Below are positions 1 through 12,160 of a stretch of 64,000 nt of DNA, piece after piece (positions within the stretch are counted from its first letter, which is position 1; the number at the start of each line of letters is the position of its first letter). Origin of the DNA: Puffinus mauretanicus (taxonomy: Eukaryota > Chordata > Aves > Procellariiformes > Procellariidae); NCBI GenBank assembly GCA_023333565.1, contig JAJKFH010004053.1:3720001-3784000 (forward strand). The letters run 5' to 3'. A program made the position numbers and the translations under genes. Below the pieces are notes generated by a model. It did no database searches and was not told the origin of the DNA. It saw only the letters and a list, made by a program, of their open reading frames with translations.

Positions 1-3000
1 GGCCAAGGCTTTGTCCCTGACTATATGCCTGCTCCTAATCCTGCCCGTTTAAGCCTTCCACTGACTGAAAGTTAGCCATCTAAATAAATGTCTTTAAGGC
101 AGGCCTCGTGATTCGGCTGAGGCTTTGCCTACACTTTGTTTCTCCATGACATAACTCATGTGACTGCAAATCTCTGATGTAAATGAACCAGGCTGGGGTA
201 GGAAAGCAAGGCTGGTCCAGCACTTCTGTACTAGGGATTTGCAGCAGAGATGCTACATGGCTACAAAAACGGTCAGGAAAGGCAAAGTTTAAGTTCATAC
301 AATGAACTATCACACCATAGTCCCATGATACGCTGCCTTTGGCAGCTAAGCTGCCGCAACCAGCTCCTGCCCCAGATGCTTGCTCCCACCTCTGGCCTAC
401 AGTTTGTTACCTCCTCAGTTGTGCCAAAACAACTGCGTATAGAGCAGTGCTTAAATCAGAGCACTGAAGTGATGGAAGTTAAAAATAAACCGTTCACAGG
501 AGGAGGAGAGAGCGAGCTATTTTTAATTGTAATAATTTCAATGGTCTTTCTTCCAGTGTGCTCCCACAAGGAATTTCATTAACACAACTGGGAGAAGGCA
601 GTGGATTGCTGTGCTGGCACTGGGGTGACTCCTCCAGGCAGAAGAGTCCCTCTTGGCAGAGGGAGAGGATTTCTTAAGCCAGGATTGCACCAAGGCCAAT
701 GTGCTGTAGAATCGCACCTTCCAAAATGCAGAATTGTGTCTTCCCTACCTGGGTCAAAGTCAGACCCAGGTCTCCCAGGCTCTCCATTTGCTATTCTGTC
801 TCCTAGATCCTCACAGCATTCATTTTAAAAAATATTGTATGCAAGCCAGCATTATTATTAATAAAAACAAATAAAGAGACGCTGAGGTTTTTGCCTGTTT
901 TATAAACAAATAATCATTCTGAATATTAGCCTCCTCCACAATTTGCTATAGTATGGCTAGATGTCACCCATTAAAATCTGTTCCAATACAAAATGCACAG
1001 TAAACCGAGGACAAAAAACATCAGAAGAGATGCAAAATAACATAGTTTTATTTAATGAAGTTTGTTACATGATCAACAAAGAAAATATTTGTACGTTCCT
1101 TAAATAACATTAAAAGTTCAAGGCAAAACATCTGAAAAGAGTTCAAAAGGTTGCAGCACAGCTACGATTTGGAAATTTGGAGAATAATTCAGCAACTTGC
1201 TTTTGTTTTGGTCTTGGTCATTTCTGTGCTTTGATGAGCTTCACTGTGAGCGAGTGAGTTATATGTGCAGAGCCTTGGTTACGTCTTATGGTTCAGACAC
1301 CTCAATGATTTGCTTCTGTTTGAACATGAAACACATCCACTTGCATCCAAATGCTTCTGCTGCGTTACTCCAGAGAGGTGCTGCACCAGTTAAACACGTA
1401 AAATACAGACCAGTTTCAAACTGCTGTCACGTTTTGAAATAAGTAATTAATTACAATTTTTTTGGTGTTACTAACATTATTAAATGTTTTCTGTGATATT
1501 GACTGAGTTTCAAAGCATTTTTCAGAAAATTCAGTTTAATTTCCAGCACATAGAAAAATGAAGTAGCATCCTGAGTCCCACATCAAGACATCCTCCTTTG
1601 GGACTCCTGATCCGTGTTGCTGGATCGCACCAGTTCCTGGATGCTTGGGTGTACAGGCAAGATTTAAATTTAAATTACTAGGCTCTGAGTATGTTTAGTA
1701 TGTCCTTCAATTCTCTTCTAATAAATAGAGCCAAGGGCATAGTGAGTCAGTTTCGTAATTAGATGATATAATTGTCTCATGAACTCTGTACAAATTACCT
1801 CTTCTCTTATTGTTTTTGCAGTATATTGTTTTTCTTGAATAATATGGCACATATCCAGTTTATATTGCAGTCAATAAATTACCCCGGTTTATAGCTTGAT
1901 GGCCCACAAATGAATAACTGACATCAACAAAAATAATTAAGTCATTACCATTTTTAATACTGTCAGTACTCTTCATTTAGACCATTAAATTTATTTTTAA
2001 TTATTAACAAATTTCCTTAAAAACATCTTTTTGCTTTTTTTTTTTAACAAGAGGTAACCACAGATGAACCACTTTGCTCAGCTTTTAACAAGTTTGTGAT
2101 TCTAAGGTTGACACTAGAGTGTAATGATGTAAAGGAAATTGCATTTTATTACATTTTAATTAAATAGGTCAACTTGTGCAGGCCTTTCTCCAGCAAAACT
2201 CCCACTGGAGTTTGGTCCTTCATCGCTAGACTTTATTTTCTTCTTGAGCTTTAGACAGCAGGTTTCTGCTTTCCAAACAGGGGACTGATAAGATAATTTA
2301 ATCCATTAAGTGGTGTATTTTTGGCATTCCAATTGACAGATATGGGAAGCATTGTAATGCTGAATACCATAAACGATGTGCGTTGTTATCCCTTTTAGTG
2401 AAGCGTAATTGTGGGTGTGCTGGATTCTGCTTTTATGCAAAGAGTTGGGTGGGTTCAAGGCAGCCCGTGAGCCAGCCCCAGCCTCTGAAACCCCATGGGG
2501 GCGGTTGGCCATAGCTCCGTGCCTGCTTTGGGGGTATGGACCCAGGGCGGCACTTCTTCCCTGTGCTGAGGAAGAGCACATTTGGGGGCCCTGTTGCCTT
2601 CTGAGCCCTGCTGCTGTCCTGGGGTGCGGCGACTGGGGTGCACACCACATCTTCCAGGCAGCAAGGAGGTAGGTAGGTCCTTCTCCCCTTGCATTGCACC
2701 TAGGCAATGGCACCCCTCCTTGTTACCGCAGCTCTGGCCTTCTGCACTGACTTGCTGACTCCAAACTTGTATTTTTTCTGTTCGCTTAAAAACAGTAATG
2801 GAGCCCTGAATGAGATTGTCCCCATCAGCCTCCCCTTCTCATCCACTTAGCATTTCTCTCCAATTCTACCCTCAATCATAACAAAATGGCCAACATATTC
2901 TGCTTTCTCTGTAATAACACTGGCTGTATCCAAAATGCCCAGACGACGTGAAGAATTCAGCCGAAATACTCACATTTAACATTCAACCAAGCTCTTCCAA

Positions 3001-5700
3001 GGCCGGTCCTGCTCATTTGGTCCAAGTACCTAACCCCGTTAAATTCAGGGGGCCTCCTTTTCCAGCTCATGTTTAATTGTTTGCTTTCTGATTCTCTCCA
3101 TAGATTCATCCTCGTCACCTCTATGTTCCACAAGTCCAAATGCTGAGCTACGGTTAACATATTTTTGTACAGAATATTTTTAACCTTCTAGTAGCTGCAG
3201 CTCACAACCATTAGTTTCTCCTCTCTACGCTTATTAGAGGAAACACTTGTGGAAGATGTGTCACCTTCTGGACCTCAGAGGCACACGTAGTTCCAAGCAG
3301 GCACAAGCAAAATATGTTTTTTTCCATTTCTTGCAAGCAGAAATGAAGTTAATTTGTTTGGAAAACTCCTGCCAAAGGAAATGTCATTCAACAATTCTGT
3401 TGAAGCTATCAAAAGCAAAACCGAACAGATTTGAAAACTTAGCACAGGTCACAGACACAGTTCATGAGATGAATAGTAAATATTCTAGTAGGTAGTAAGA
3501 ACTAGAGTAAGACTATAGTTTAAATTCTGGTTTTAGGCTGAATTACACCCCCCTGCAGTTCCATGAGTGAAATACCTTGGAGCATATTCATGTTAGCTCC
3601 TAACTCTTCCAGTAAAAAAAGTTTGAAACTTTAAACCCAGAGCACAGACAGCAATTTAAGCCATTTCAGAGGCTGTTGCTTTCTCTGTACTCTGGTGACC
3701 AGGCAGAAAACAGCAGGTTTTGCTGCAGTTTCTCGTGGCTGAGCAGGGACGAGGTGTTGAGATCTTGGCTTCTGGTCCAAGCGTGACAGACCTTTCCTAC
3801 CACCCCAGGTGTGACCCCCTTACCAACCTGAAAGACAGAGGAAAATGCAAAACACTTTGTCTGCCCTCTCAAGATGAACCTTCTTGGTAATTTGTGTCCA
3901 AGTTGATCTTTTTCTTTAAAGGGTTAAATAATTCAAAAACAAGGTGAAAAGCTTTATTTTGGATAAAAGGATATGGTTTGACTGGTATGAGCATTTTTGG
4001 AGGGAAGGGGTTTGACCTTGTGTAGAAGCTGCAACACTTTATGGAAAGTTACCTAAAGCTGTGGTCCCTACAGACTGGTTGGTGGTCTCTGGGGAGTGGT
4101 ACTGCGTAGGGTACCATCACGTTAGGGGCATTTGGGGTAAAGCCAAGAAAAGCTAGAAAAAAGCCCTCAAGCCAGCTGAGCCCTGGTGAGTTTTCCTCTG
4201 CCAGGACTCCCAGGGCTCTGATAATCCACCTCTGTTGGATTTAGCTGTGACGCCATGAGATGCTACTGCTGTAACTGCTCTTGTCCGCCTCCCTGCTGGG
4301 GTCACTGCCCCCCAGAAGTAAGGGCAATGTAAGTTTATAGGGCTGTGCTATATGGAACTAAACGGGCTGTCTCATGGAGCTGGGGTCTGCCATCCTTAGT
4401 GTCCATGCAACGTCATGGCATCTGCATCGTAAAGAGATGCTGTTAAACCTGACAGAGCCTGACATAAAACAAGAGAGCATCTATGTTACCTTTACTGCTG
4501 CTAAGTTCATTACAGGAACTATGGTAGTTGCTGAGTTAGTGCTGATTGGGTTTGTTTGGGGCCAACAGCTTCCAAGCTGTGACAGCAGAAAGCTCTGCAT
4601 TAGTTGTCCAAATATTCATCTAGGTTTGGGGACAGGATCTGCTTAAAACCAGCTTCGCTAAGCTGCAACCATGACTTGAAGGGCCGAATGGCAATTCTTG
4701 TTGCTAACCTCAGGACTGACCCATTAGCAAGATTTATTGATTCCACAGGTGTTTTTCCCATGGAGGTCTGTGGAATTGGCTCTTTCTGCTTTCGTCATTG
4801 TGAACGAGGACGAATTCCAGCTGAATGAGTAGCCTTAGACCATTTTAGGATCTGGACAAATAAGCAGAGAACAAAAGCAGGGCTGATCCACATGCACTCA
4901 AATCAGTGTCTGATTCACTATCAGAAAAACCAACCTACAGCAATGTCACAATGAAAATGCACAGCTGCAGAGCAAATAATATGTGTAAATTTATAGTAAA
5001 ACTTTTTTTTGCATTATTTCACAGGTGAATATTACAGTTGTGTGTGTGGCTAAACTTATGTTTGACTGTCATCAGAAAATGCTAAATGCACGATCCAGAC
5101 ACCATCCTGGTTACCGACGGATGTTAGCAGCAAATCCCTGAAGTTATTTATGTTCAGAGTTTATTGAAAATGTCTAGGTCCTTTTTTTTCTTGGAAACAG
5201 TAGTTGCTGTACAGCCTGCCATCACACATTGATTTACTTTGAGGATTGGTTACTTCAGAAAAGGGCTGCTAATTCTATCCGTATTATGAATACCGAAAAA
5301 AACCCCAGTAACGTTGGGATTACTCCCAGCTACTTTGCTACTACTTGTTACATCTTTAAATACTAAAACTATTACACCTATCAAGGACGATAAATTAAAA
5401 AATTATGTATGTAAAATGTATGTAGGTAAAAAAATGTAAGAAATTATTACAGCATGAAAAAAAATCCTTATGTATATCAGACTACACTACTTCTTGCTCG
5501 TATTCATCTAATGGGAATTAAAATAAAGTCGTTTGACTCCTTAAAATTCAGTCATCTGTGACCTTTTAAAGTAAGTCAATAACAGCAGTGGAACAATACA
5601 TCATAGCTACCTAGTTACAAGCATCTTTTGAGACAATCGCCTTTTTAATTGTTCTTTTTATTGTTTGAAAATACTGATGTCCTTTAATAATTAATTATAA
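1..5700. other. Intergenic DNA upstream of GATA6, no gene seen
   Basis: AT-rich sequence with a GC-richer patch near 2.45-2.70 kb. The open frames on both strands are short and unrelated to known families. A double GATA motif (GATAAGATAA) lies at 2287-2296. The nearest upstream gene in other amniotes, MIB1, is not present in the window. Confidence 0.7.
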
Positions 5701-7057
5701 ATTCAACGTCAGCAGCACCAACGGCTGTACAAAACCAACCTTTTCCTAAAGTGATCGAAAAATGCGAATTATTTGCACAGCCTCTTCGGTGCTGGAGGCT
5801 TAAGCGAGATGGATAAACACTGCCAGTGATTACATGAACGAGATGGAAATTACGGCATTCACACGGCGAACGTATACATTTATACTTTTAACTGCAAATA
5901 GAGGGCTGTGTTCGCCAAGCCATTAACACCGAGGCGGGGAGGGGGGGGGGGGCAAAAAAACAACAAAAAGGGTAGGAAAAGCAAAAAGGGAAGGAAGGCG
6001 TCGCCTCCTCGGAGGTGAATTAGCAGCATCTCTTATCTGTGGGGCGGTGGGGAGGGAACCCGCCTGGCCGGGACCTGCCTCCGCGGCTCCCTCCGAGACC
6101 CCGATACATCAAATGAAGGGGAAAGCCGGCGTCTGGAGGTGGGGGCAGGCAAAGCAAAAGGGGGGAACACGCATTTTGCCTGTCGGTGGAGCCCCACAAG
6201 TCTCGTCGGAAATCTCGCTCCATCCCTTCGGTCTCCATCCTATCTCCGGTGGCATGCCTGCGCGTACCTTCCGAGGCAGGAGCCATCCACCCGCTTTTTA
6301 TAGCAGCGAGGGGCAAGGCTATTAATAGGCTACCTAATTACTCCAAACTGTTAACTCTGAAGTCTCTAATTCTGTGATGTGGTTGTTTTGATTTGTTTTT
6401 CCAATCCAGTAGGACTTGCATTTACAGAACTGGTCAGACTCGCTCTGGAAGATATTATTTTAACGTTTTAAAATCAACTTTCATTCCAAGCAGGAACAAA
6501 GTCCCCAAATTTTGACATTTCTCACAAAAGCAGCAACTGAAAAACTATTAATTTGGATCAAGGGAAGCGTTTTGCTTAGCTAAGATTGCAAATTTCGGTT
6601 TGTTTTTGTTTTTTTTTACTTGGCACTCGGTCTCAGACATTTCGGAAAGGCAGGTAAATGGCAAAGAAAACGGCTTCAGAAGGGAAGGCAAGGGGTTGCC
6701 ACGATGCCGGCAGAAACAGAGCGGCTCCGCCGGAGTTCGGCATGGACACGCGTGAAACGGAGCTACTCCCGCAAAATGCCTCCAGGAGGATGGATTCATT
6801 TTGTCCTGTGGAAAACATTTCGCTGAGAGGTTTTGACCGGTTCTGATGGTTTATTTTGTTTCCTGGGCAGAGAAATAAGAAGACAACGATGGGCGGGGGG
6901 GTTGTCCGGCAGGTTTCCATGCAGAAAACGATATTTTCTTAGCGGTGTGCGGTAGCGTCGACAACCGGCCCAGGGAATACTTGGTGATGGGGGATTTTGT
7001 TTGTGCGCTTTCGTTCGGGGTTTTTTTGTTTAGCTGTTTTTTTGTTTGGGTTTGGGG

Positions 7058-7088
<31 letters not shown>

Positions 7089-7190
7089 TTAAGTGAAAAA
7101 GAATTAAGTCTCTGCAACCTCTGCTGTGGGGATGGGGGCGGAGGCAGGATAGCTAATTGCAGATCGGATTTGATATTGCCTCACATCCGT
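5700..7190. other. Upstream flank, mixed composition, no gene seen
   Basis: AT-rich unique sequence with a G-run at about 5938-5952, a moderately GC-rich patch at 6.0-6.3 kb and a TTTTG microsatellite at 7058-7090. I see no credible coding frame. Confidence 0.6.
7058..7090. repeat. TTTTG microsatellite
   Basis: Five TTTTG units run into a T-tract, preceded by G/T-rich sequence from 7017. Confidence 0.85.
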
Positions 7191-8910
7191 GATAATGGAC
7201 GGGGGGAGGATGAGGAGAAGCTCTGCTCTGAAGCGGTGGGGAGGAGAAGCGCGGCTCCGCCGTGCCCCGCGTCCCTCCGTTTCCAGCTCTCTCCCACAAC
7301 GAGCCCTCGCAGCAAGAAACCCGAGAAAGTTTCCCCCGGGCTTCCCGTGTCCTATCCAGCAGAAAGGACCCCTGAAACCCCTCCCCGGCACCCATGCAGA
7401 AGCACGCAGGGACCCCGGGGGGATCCCCCACGGCCCCGGCCCGGGAGCCGCGGCGGCGGGGAGGGCGCCGGCCTCCCCCCACGGCCCCGGGCGGCGGCGG
7501 CTCCCACCCGCCCCGCGGCCCTGTCCCCCGTGGCGAGGCGGCGGGGCCCGGCGGGGTGGGGGGGCTTTCCTTCTGGCCTGACCCTGCAATTAAAAATAAT
7601 ATGTACTATTCGTTATTGCAAGGAATACATGAAAGCCGGCCCTGCTTCGTAGCAAGGGCATTAAGGTAGCCGTTGATAAAAGCATCAGAATTAAGCCATT
7701 TTCGTCACCGGCTCTTAAAAATCCATAAAAACGCAGAGTAGCAATAAACGCAAACCTTAGCTCCTCATTTTCAAAGCCTCTGTGTATGTGTTAGAAAGAG
7801 ACAAAGTGCGTATGCAACTGTTGGACAGAAACAGCTAAATGTTTTTTAGGATGCTGCGTGAGTCCCGGCTGCCTCCCGGTCACCCCAAGAGCTGAGGACA
7901 TCGCCCTCGCCCTGCCCGCCCCGGCTCACTGTGCCGGTACCGCGGAGCGCCGGCTCCGGGAGTCAGGTTACGCGGCAACAGGAGCCTCTCCTCCCGCGTT
8001 TTGTTGATTTAAATCCTTTTTTTTTTAAGGCTGAAATCATTAACCAGGCGGACCTCGGAGACTGGAGGGAGGACAAATAAAAAGAAGCTGCAGTTCATTA
8101 TTTTTCAAAAAAAAACCTCCAACACCAACCCCACACTCTTAGCCACCTATTGCATAAAGGTCCGTGCGGGCTCTCTGCTGCCTGCTGCTTGTTTGAGCGT
8201 CAAGGCTTGAAAGACACCGTGAAAATCACCCAAAAGCACGGCGGCAGCAGGTCACCAGTGACGGGGAGGCCGCTTGCTGCAGGGGGAATAACCTCCTGCC
8301 CCGCTCCCCGCCGCCGGGCACGGCTTCAACCCAGGGGAGAGCCCAGCTACCGGGCGGGAGCGGGAAAGGCTCCCCAGAGCCGGGGCAGGGTGTCCTGCCC
8401 GGGGCGGGGGCAGCCGGGGGGGCCCGGACCCTGCTACCTGCAACCAGCAAGAAAGGCTGGAGATCAAGCCCGGCCTCTGAGCCCTCGGCAGCCCTTCGCT
8501 AGGAGTTTTAGGGGAAGAAGAAATAATCCCCCCTCGTCCTTGTGAACTGGGCGCTTCCCCCTCGCCATGGGACACATCTGATGGCTGGCAAAGGGCACCC
8601 CCACCATGCCTCCCCGCCTTGCTCTGGTGTATACCCTGCTGCTTCGGGGGTCGAGTTTCACGAAGCGCTGCCTCAGCTCCCGCGGCTGTCCCGCCCGGCC
8701 CGAGAGGGAGGTGATGGGCGGTGGCAAAGGACCCTCTCCCTCGGCTGCGGCTGAAATCCCCCTTTCCCCGGCTGGTGCGGATTGACCCGCCGGCTTCGGC
8801 CGCCGTGCCTGCGGCGGGGGCTTGAGCCCTGCGCGGCGGGCAGCGGCGGGGAAGCGCGGAGCCGCCCAGCCGGCAGCTCCCCGCTGGGCTGGGCGCGTCT
8901 GAGCGCTGCC
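7190..8910. other. Upstream CpG-rich blocks
   Basis: Two dense CpG-rich blocks, about 7.19-7.57 kb and 8.25-8.91 kb, flank an AT-richer middle. Overlapping open frames on both strands are composition artefacts with no recognisable product. In mammals a divergent lncRNA (GATA6-AS1) starts near the GATA6 promoter. These blocks could host such a start, but the sequence itself does not prove it. Confidence 0.55.
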
Positions 8911-8922
8911 GATGCCCCGATC

Positions 8923-9077
8923 GATAAGTCCGCTTCAATGTCACAGCCGCTGGGGAATGGAAACACTCCGTATCGTGGGGTGGCCTTGATAAAAGTATAT
9001 TTTAAGTAGCGCGGATAAGCGAACGGGAGAAGGGGAGAGCTGCCGGCACGTCGCCTGTAATAACCGCTACGCTTATC
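8923..9077. promoter_or_regulatory. Upstream GATA motif group (candidate enhancer)
   Basis: Four GATAA cores lie within 155 bp: GATAAG at 8923, GATAA at 8988, GATAAG at 9014 and, inverted, CTTATC at 9072. A TEAD-type GGAATG is at 8954. The 8988 and 9072 sites fit strict WGATAR. The group lies about 2.4-2.9 kb before the candidate promoters. Published work on the chicken GATA6 locus describes heart-region-specific control elements within a few kb upstream, but I cannot match them to bases from memory. Confidence 0.4.
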
Positions 9078-9084
9078 AGCCTGG

Positions 9085-11065
9085 CCTAAACTCCCCAGCA
9101 GTTTCTAAAGTACATTAAGTTACATAAACACGGCTCGGAAAAGAATACACTCCATCCTGCGATAGTTACCAAAGTGACCCCTCGTACCGCCTCGCACCCG
9201 AGCCCGCCGAGCCCCCACGGCCGCAGCGCCCCGGGGGCACTGGGGACCGGCCCGGCAGGAGATTGCCCGCGGCTCCCGGGCCTGCCTGGGCCGGGGGGGG
9301 CGGCGGGGATGCGGTCGCACCGAAGCCTTCCCCCTCTCCCTAATGCAACCCTGGCAAGGGATCAGATTTGCAGAGACCCGGGAGTGGGGGAAGGAGCAAC
9401 CACACTGCGCCTGCACATGGCTTTCCCCCAACCCTTTTTGGGGAGGTTAAAGTGTCCATGAGGGAATTTGCATTAATTGGATACACACACTTCCCCCCCC
9501 CCACCCCCCCCCAATCTGCCTCCTTCCCTCTTTGGCCACAGCGAGCAGGAGCGATGGTTACCTCGCTGGCACCACCTCCCCAGCACCGAGCATCCCCCTG
9601 CCCCGCTTTTCTCCGCAAAAATGCCTCTGCGCTCTCCCTGCAGATTCTCCCCCGGGTGCTTACCCCGGCCCCGGGGCATGAGATACCCGAGAGGTTCCCG
9701 GAGCCCCGCGGTGAAAGTTACGTCAGAAGAGTGGGATTTGGGAAGGGAGTGACGTCATGAAGTTAGGAAACGAAGGCTATATGATTTGAGCGGGTGGAGA
9801 GCAAACCTGAAACGAAAAGGAGTGGAGAGGAAAGGGGTGATTGGGAATGGTTTCCCACGCTGGTCCCAGTTCAAGCCGGGTTTTCTTATCGGGTCTATCG
9901 GAGGAAATAAAATGAAACTTGTAGCCCGGCTATAACGTAAACAGGCTAATCAGCGGTGAAAAAACCCGAGGCGCCTGAAGTGTAAAACACAGGTCACTTT
10001 GGAGCCAGGGAAAGAGGCGCCTGACAGGCCAGCGCGGCCGTTCTTCTTTCCAGCCATCCTCACCTCTCGGGCAGGCACCCCCCGGCCCGGGCACACCCCG
10101 GGGGCACATGGGCATCTACACCCTGCTCCCAGCGAGCAAAGCCTGCCTCGAAATGCCTGTCCCTTGAAAAAAAAAAAAAAAAACAAAACAACAAAAACCA
10201 AACCAACACGGCATTTCTCGCATTATATCCACCCAGATCTCCCTTTAGACATGCTTGAAATACCCTCGGGTTTAGCTCGATAAGGGGCATCCGAAAGACT
10301 TAAACGAAATGTGGAGTTTAAAGCCGAGAGCTAGGCGCTTTTCAGCGCAGAAATTTGCCGTGGCAGCACCCGAGCTGCGAAGAAGCGGCGTGGGCATCGA
10401 CACGCGTGGTTTCCCCTGTTCTTGTCGCGCTTTTGCAGGTAAAAAACACGGGAAAATGTTTTACGTTGCAAGTTCGGGTCGGAAGGCACGCCGGGCGTTT
10501 AGAGGCAACGAATCGCTGCCCTCACTTGCAAAAGCTTATTTTCTATTTAATATTACACCCACTAAAATACACCTAAAAGTAAAAAGAAAAAAATAATCAC
10601 TTCAACCTGGCAGGGTGACCAAAAGAACAATATTATTTAGAGAGAACTGAGAAAAAAGAAGTATCGCCTTTAATCGTACAATTTAATAGAGAAACGGTTT
10701 CTCGGGAAAGTGGTTATTTTCCGATCAAACCTCTGCCGCGCTATACCACAAAAATTAACGAGCACAATAAAACTTCGAGGTCGCAATCGGTTCACCCACG
10801 CCGGCAGAGCGGGTGGCTACAGCCAGAGTTTTACCGTACCCCCAGTGTTACAAATTCTTCGCCTCCCGATCACCTTGCCTGGAAAGACCGAAAGAAAAGC
10901 CGTGCCTACCCCGGGAGCGACAGCACCGCGCATCAGCAGGTTTGGGCTCGGTTTCTGTCGGGAGGGCTCCTGCCTGCCGGCTGCCGAGAGCCGGGCTCTG
11001 CTCTAGTCCAGCCCTTTGCCGCGGATGACTCTTTCTGTACAAACTGATGATGACAGATATCCAGC
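9085..11065. other. Upstream flank with GC-rich patches, no gene seen
   Basis: GC-rich patches lie at 9.18-9.32 kb, 9.54-9.71 kb and 10.02-10.12 kb, with C-runs at 9494-9513 and an A-run at 10168-10183. The paired CRE sites at 9718-9757 are listed separately. A TTATCG site near 9887 and an Nkx-like TGAAGTG at 9976 are single-motif observations only. Confidence 0.55.
9718..9757. promoter_or_regulatory. Paired CRE-type sites
   Basis: TTACGTCA lies at 9718-9725 and the full palindromic TGACGTCA at 9750-9757. Their centres are 32 bp apart, about three helical turns. CREB/ATF-family proteins bind such sites. They lie 1.7-2.1 kb before the candidate promoters at the edge of a GC-rich block. Confidence 0.5.
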
Positions 11066-11174
11066 TGATAACCTCTGGTGAACGAAGTTATTTTAATTTC
11101 CAGTCACTTTCTTGCTAAGTACCATATCAGTTTGTACACAGCTGAGATAAGAGGACTGGGGGGGGGGCCGATAA
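11066..11174. promoter_or_regulatory. Promoter-proximal GATA motif group
   Basis: TGATAA is at 11066, AGATAAG at 11145-11151 and GATAA at 11170, all on the + strand, within 110 bp. The first two fit WGATAR. The group ends about 265 bp before the distal TATA box. Confidence 0.4.
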
Positions 11175-11437
11175 AAACAGAAGAATAAGAAAGAAACAGA
11201 GGAAAAATGCCTACCGCCTGCTGCTGGGGTGGACACATCCCACAGCTTGCTTTGGCTTCACCTGACGGTTGGGGCAACTCAAGGAGGAGCCACATTTTTT
11301 CCCCTCGGATAGTTCTGATTTTAACGAGCAAAAATAAGGAGATTTGGGAGGGGGAGGAGTTCACCTGGTTGCTTAGGGCGAGAGACAGGCACACATCCCC
11401 CCGCGCTGCGAGGCCAGGAGGCGCGGGGAAAAAACCT

Positions 11438-11470
11438 TATAAAAGGTGAATATTCACCCTAAAGAAGATA
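11438..11470 (+). promoter_or_regulatory. Candidate distal core promoter: TATA box with palindrome
   Basis: TATAAAA at 11438-11444 lies at the upstream edge of the main CpG-rich block, 2 kb before the coding start. It is directly followed by the 14-bp perfect palindrome GGTGAATATTCACC (11445-11458). Transcription would start near 11465-11475. Human and mouse GATA6 are reported to use two promoters with alternative non-coding first exons, so this may be one of two. It has not been confirmed. Confidence 0.4.
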
Positions 11471-11777
11471 TTATCGGGGGAGGGGGGTGGGGGAAGTGTG
11501 TATTATTTCTGGGTTAAAAAATAAAAAAAAAAAAGAAGAAGAAAAACGACACGGGCATCTGGGAGGCGAGTCCCCCTCCGCTCTTCCCCGCTCCCCGAGC
11601 AGGGGGTCCGGCGCCCCCCTGCCGCGAGCACCCCGAGGTGCCTCCCCCCGACCCCCCTTTTCCCCCCCCGCCCCGGCTGCGCCCGTGCCCGCCCCCGGCG
11701 CGGCCGCGCTGCGGGCCGGCTGGCCGCCGGGACTGGCACCCCTGCGGAGCTCCGTGTTTGTTTAGGGCTCTCCGAGC

Positions 11778-11875
11778 CCAATCAGGGCCGGCTGCCTGCA
11801 GTTTTCCGGCAGGGCTGCGAGAGGCGCCTCCTCTCTCCTTTTTATACATGAGCCACCGACAGCAGCCGCCGGACT
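11778..11875 (+). promoter_or_regulatory. Candidate proximal core promoter: CCAAT box plus TATA-like site
   Basis: CCAATCAG (NF-Y type) begins at 11778 and TTTATAC lies at 11841-11847, about 60 bp apart. This is the usual spacing for a CCAAT/TATA promoter with initiation near 11870. It sits in very GC-rich DNA about 1.5 kb before the coding start, a distance I recall as similar in the human gene. Which promoter feeds exon 1, and which donor ends it, cannot be decided from sequence alone. Possible donors are near 11960, 12289 and 12505. Confidence 0.4.
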
Positions 11876-12160
11876 CGCCGCCGCCGCTGGCCCCCGCCGC
11901 ACTGGATTTACCGCCCGCCGCGGCCCCGCGCCCCGGCCCCATGCGGGGCACCGGCAGCAGGTTTGGCCCCTCTCTTCTCGTTTCCATTCCTACCCCCCCC
12001 CCCGCCGCCGCGATTTCCCTTTTGCTCCCCCGCTCCCCCGCTCCCGCCTCTCTGCCCTCGGCCGCTCCGGGCGGCCAGCGGCGCGGCGGCGGCTGCGCCG
12101 GACTGGGGGAGCCCGAGGGAGACTTTGTGGGCAAACATCCGATGCCGGTGCCTGGAGCCC

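Noticed and set aside
7104..7652. Overlapping open frames of 109-235 codons on both strands
   Set aside because: CpG-block composition artefacts; all four or more frames are open at once and none looks like a protein family.
8252..8944. 230-codon minus-strand open frame
   Set aside because: Same CpG-block artefact; no domain, no splice context.
10435..10445. Good splice-donor-like GCAG|GTAAAA upstream of the promoter
   Set aside because: It lies about 1 kb before the first candidate TATA box. Without an upstream promoter it cannot be called a first-exon donor.
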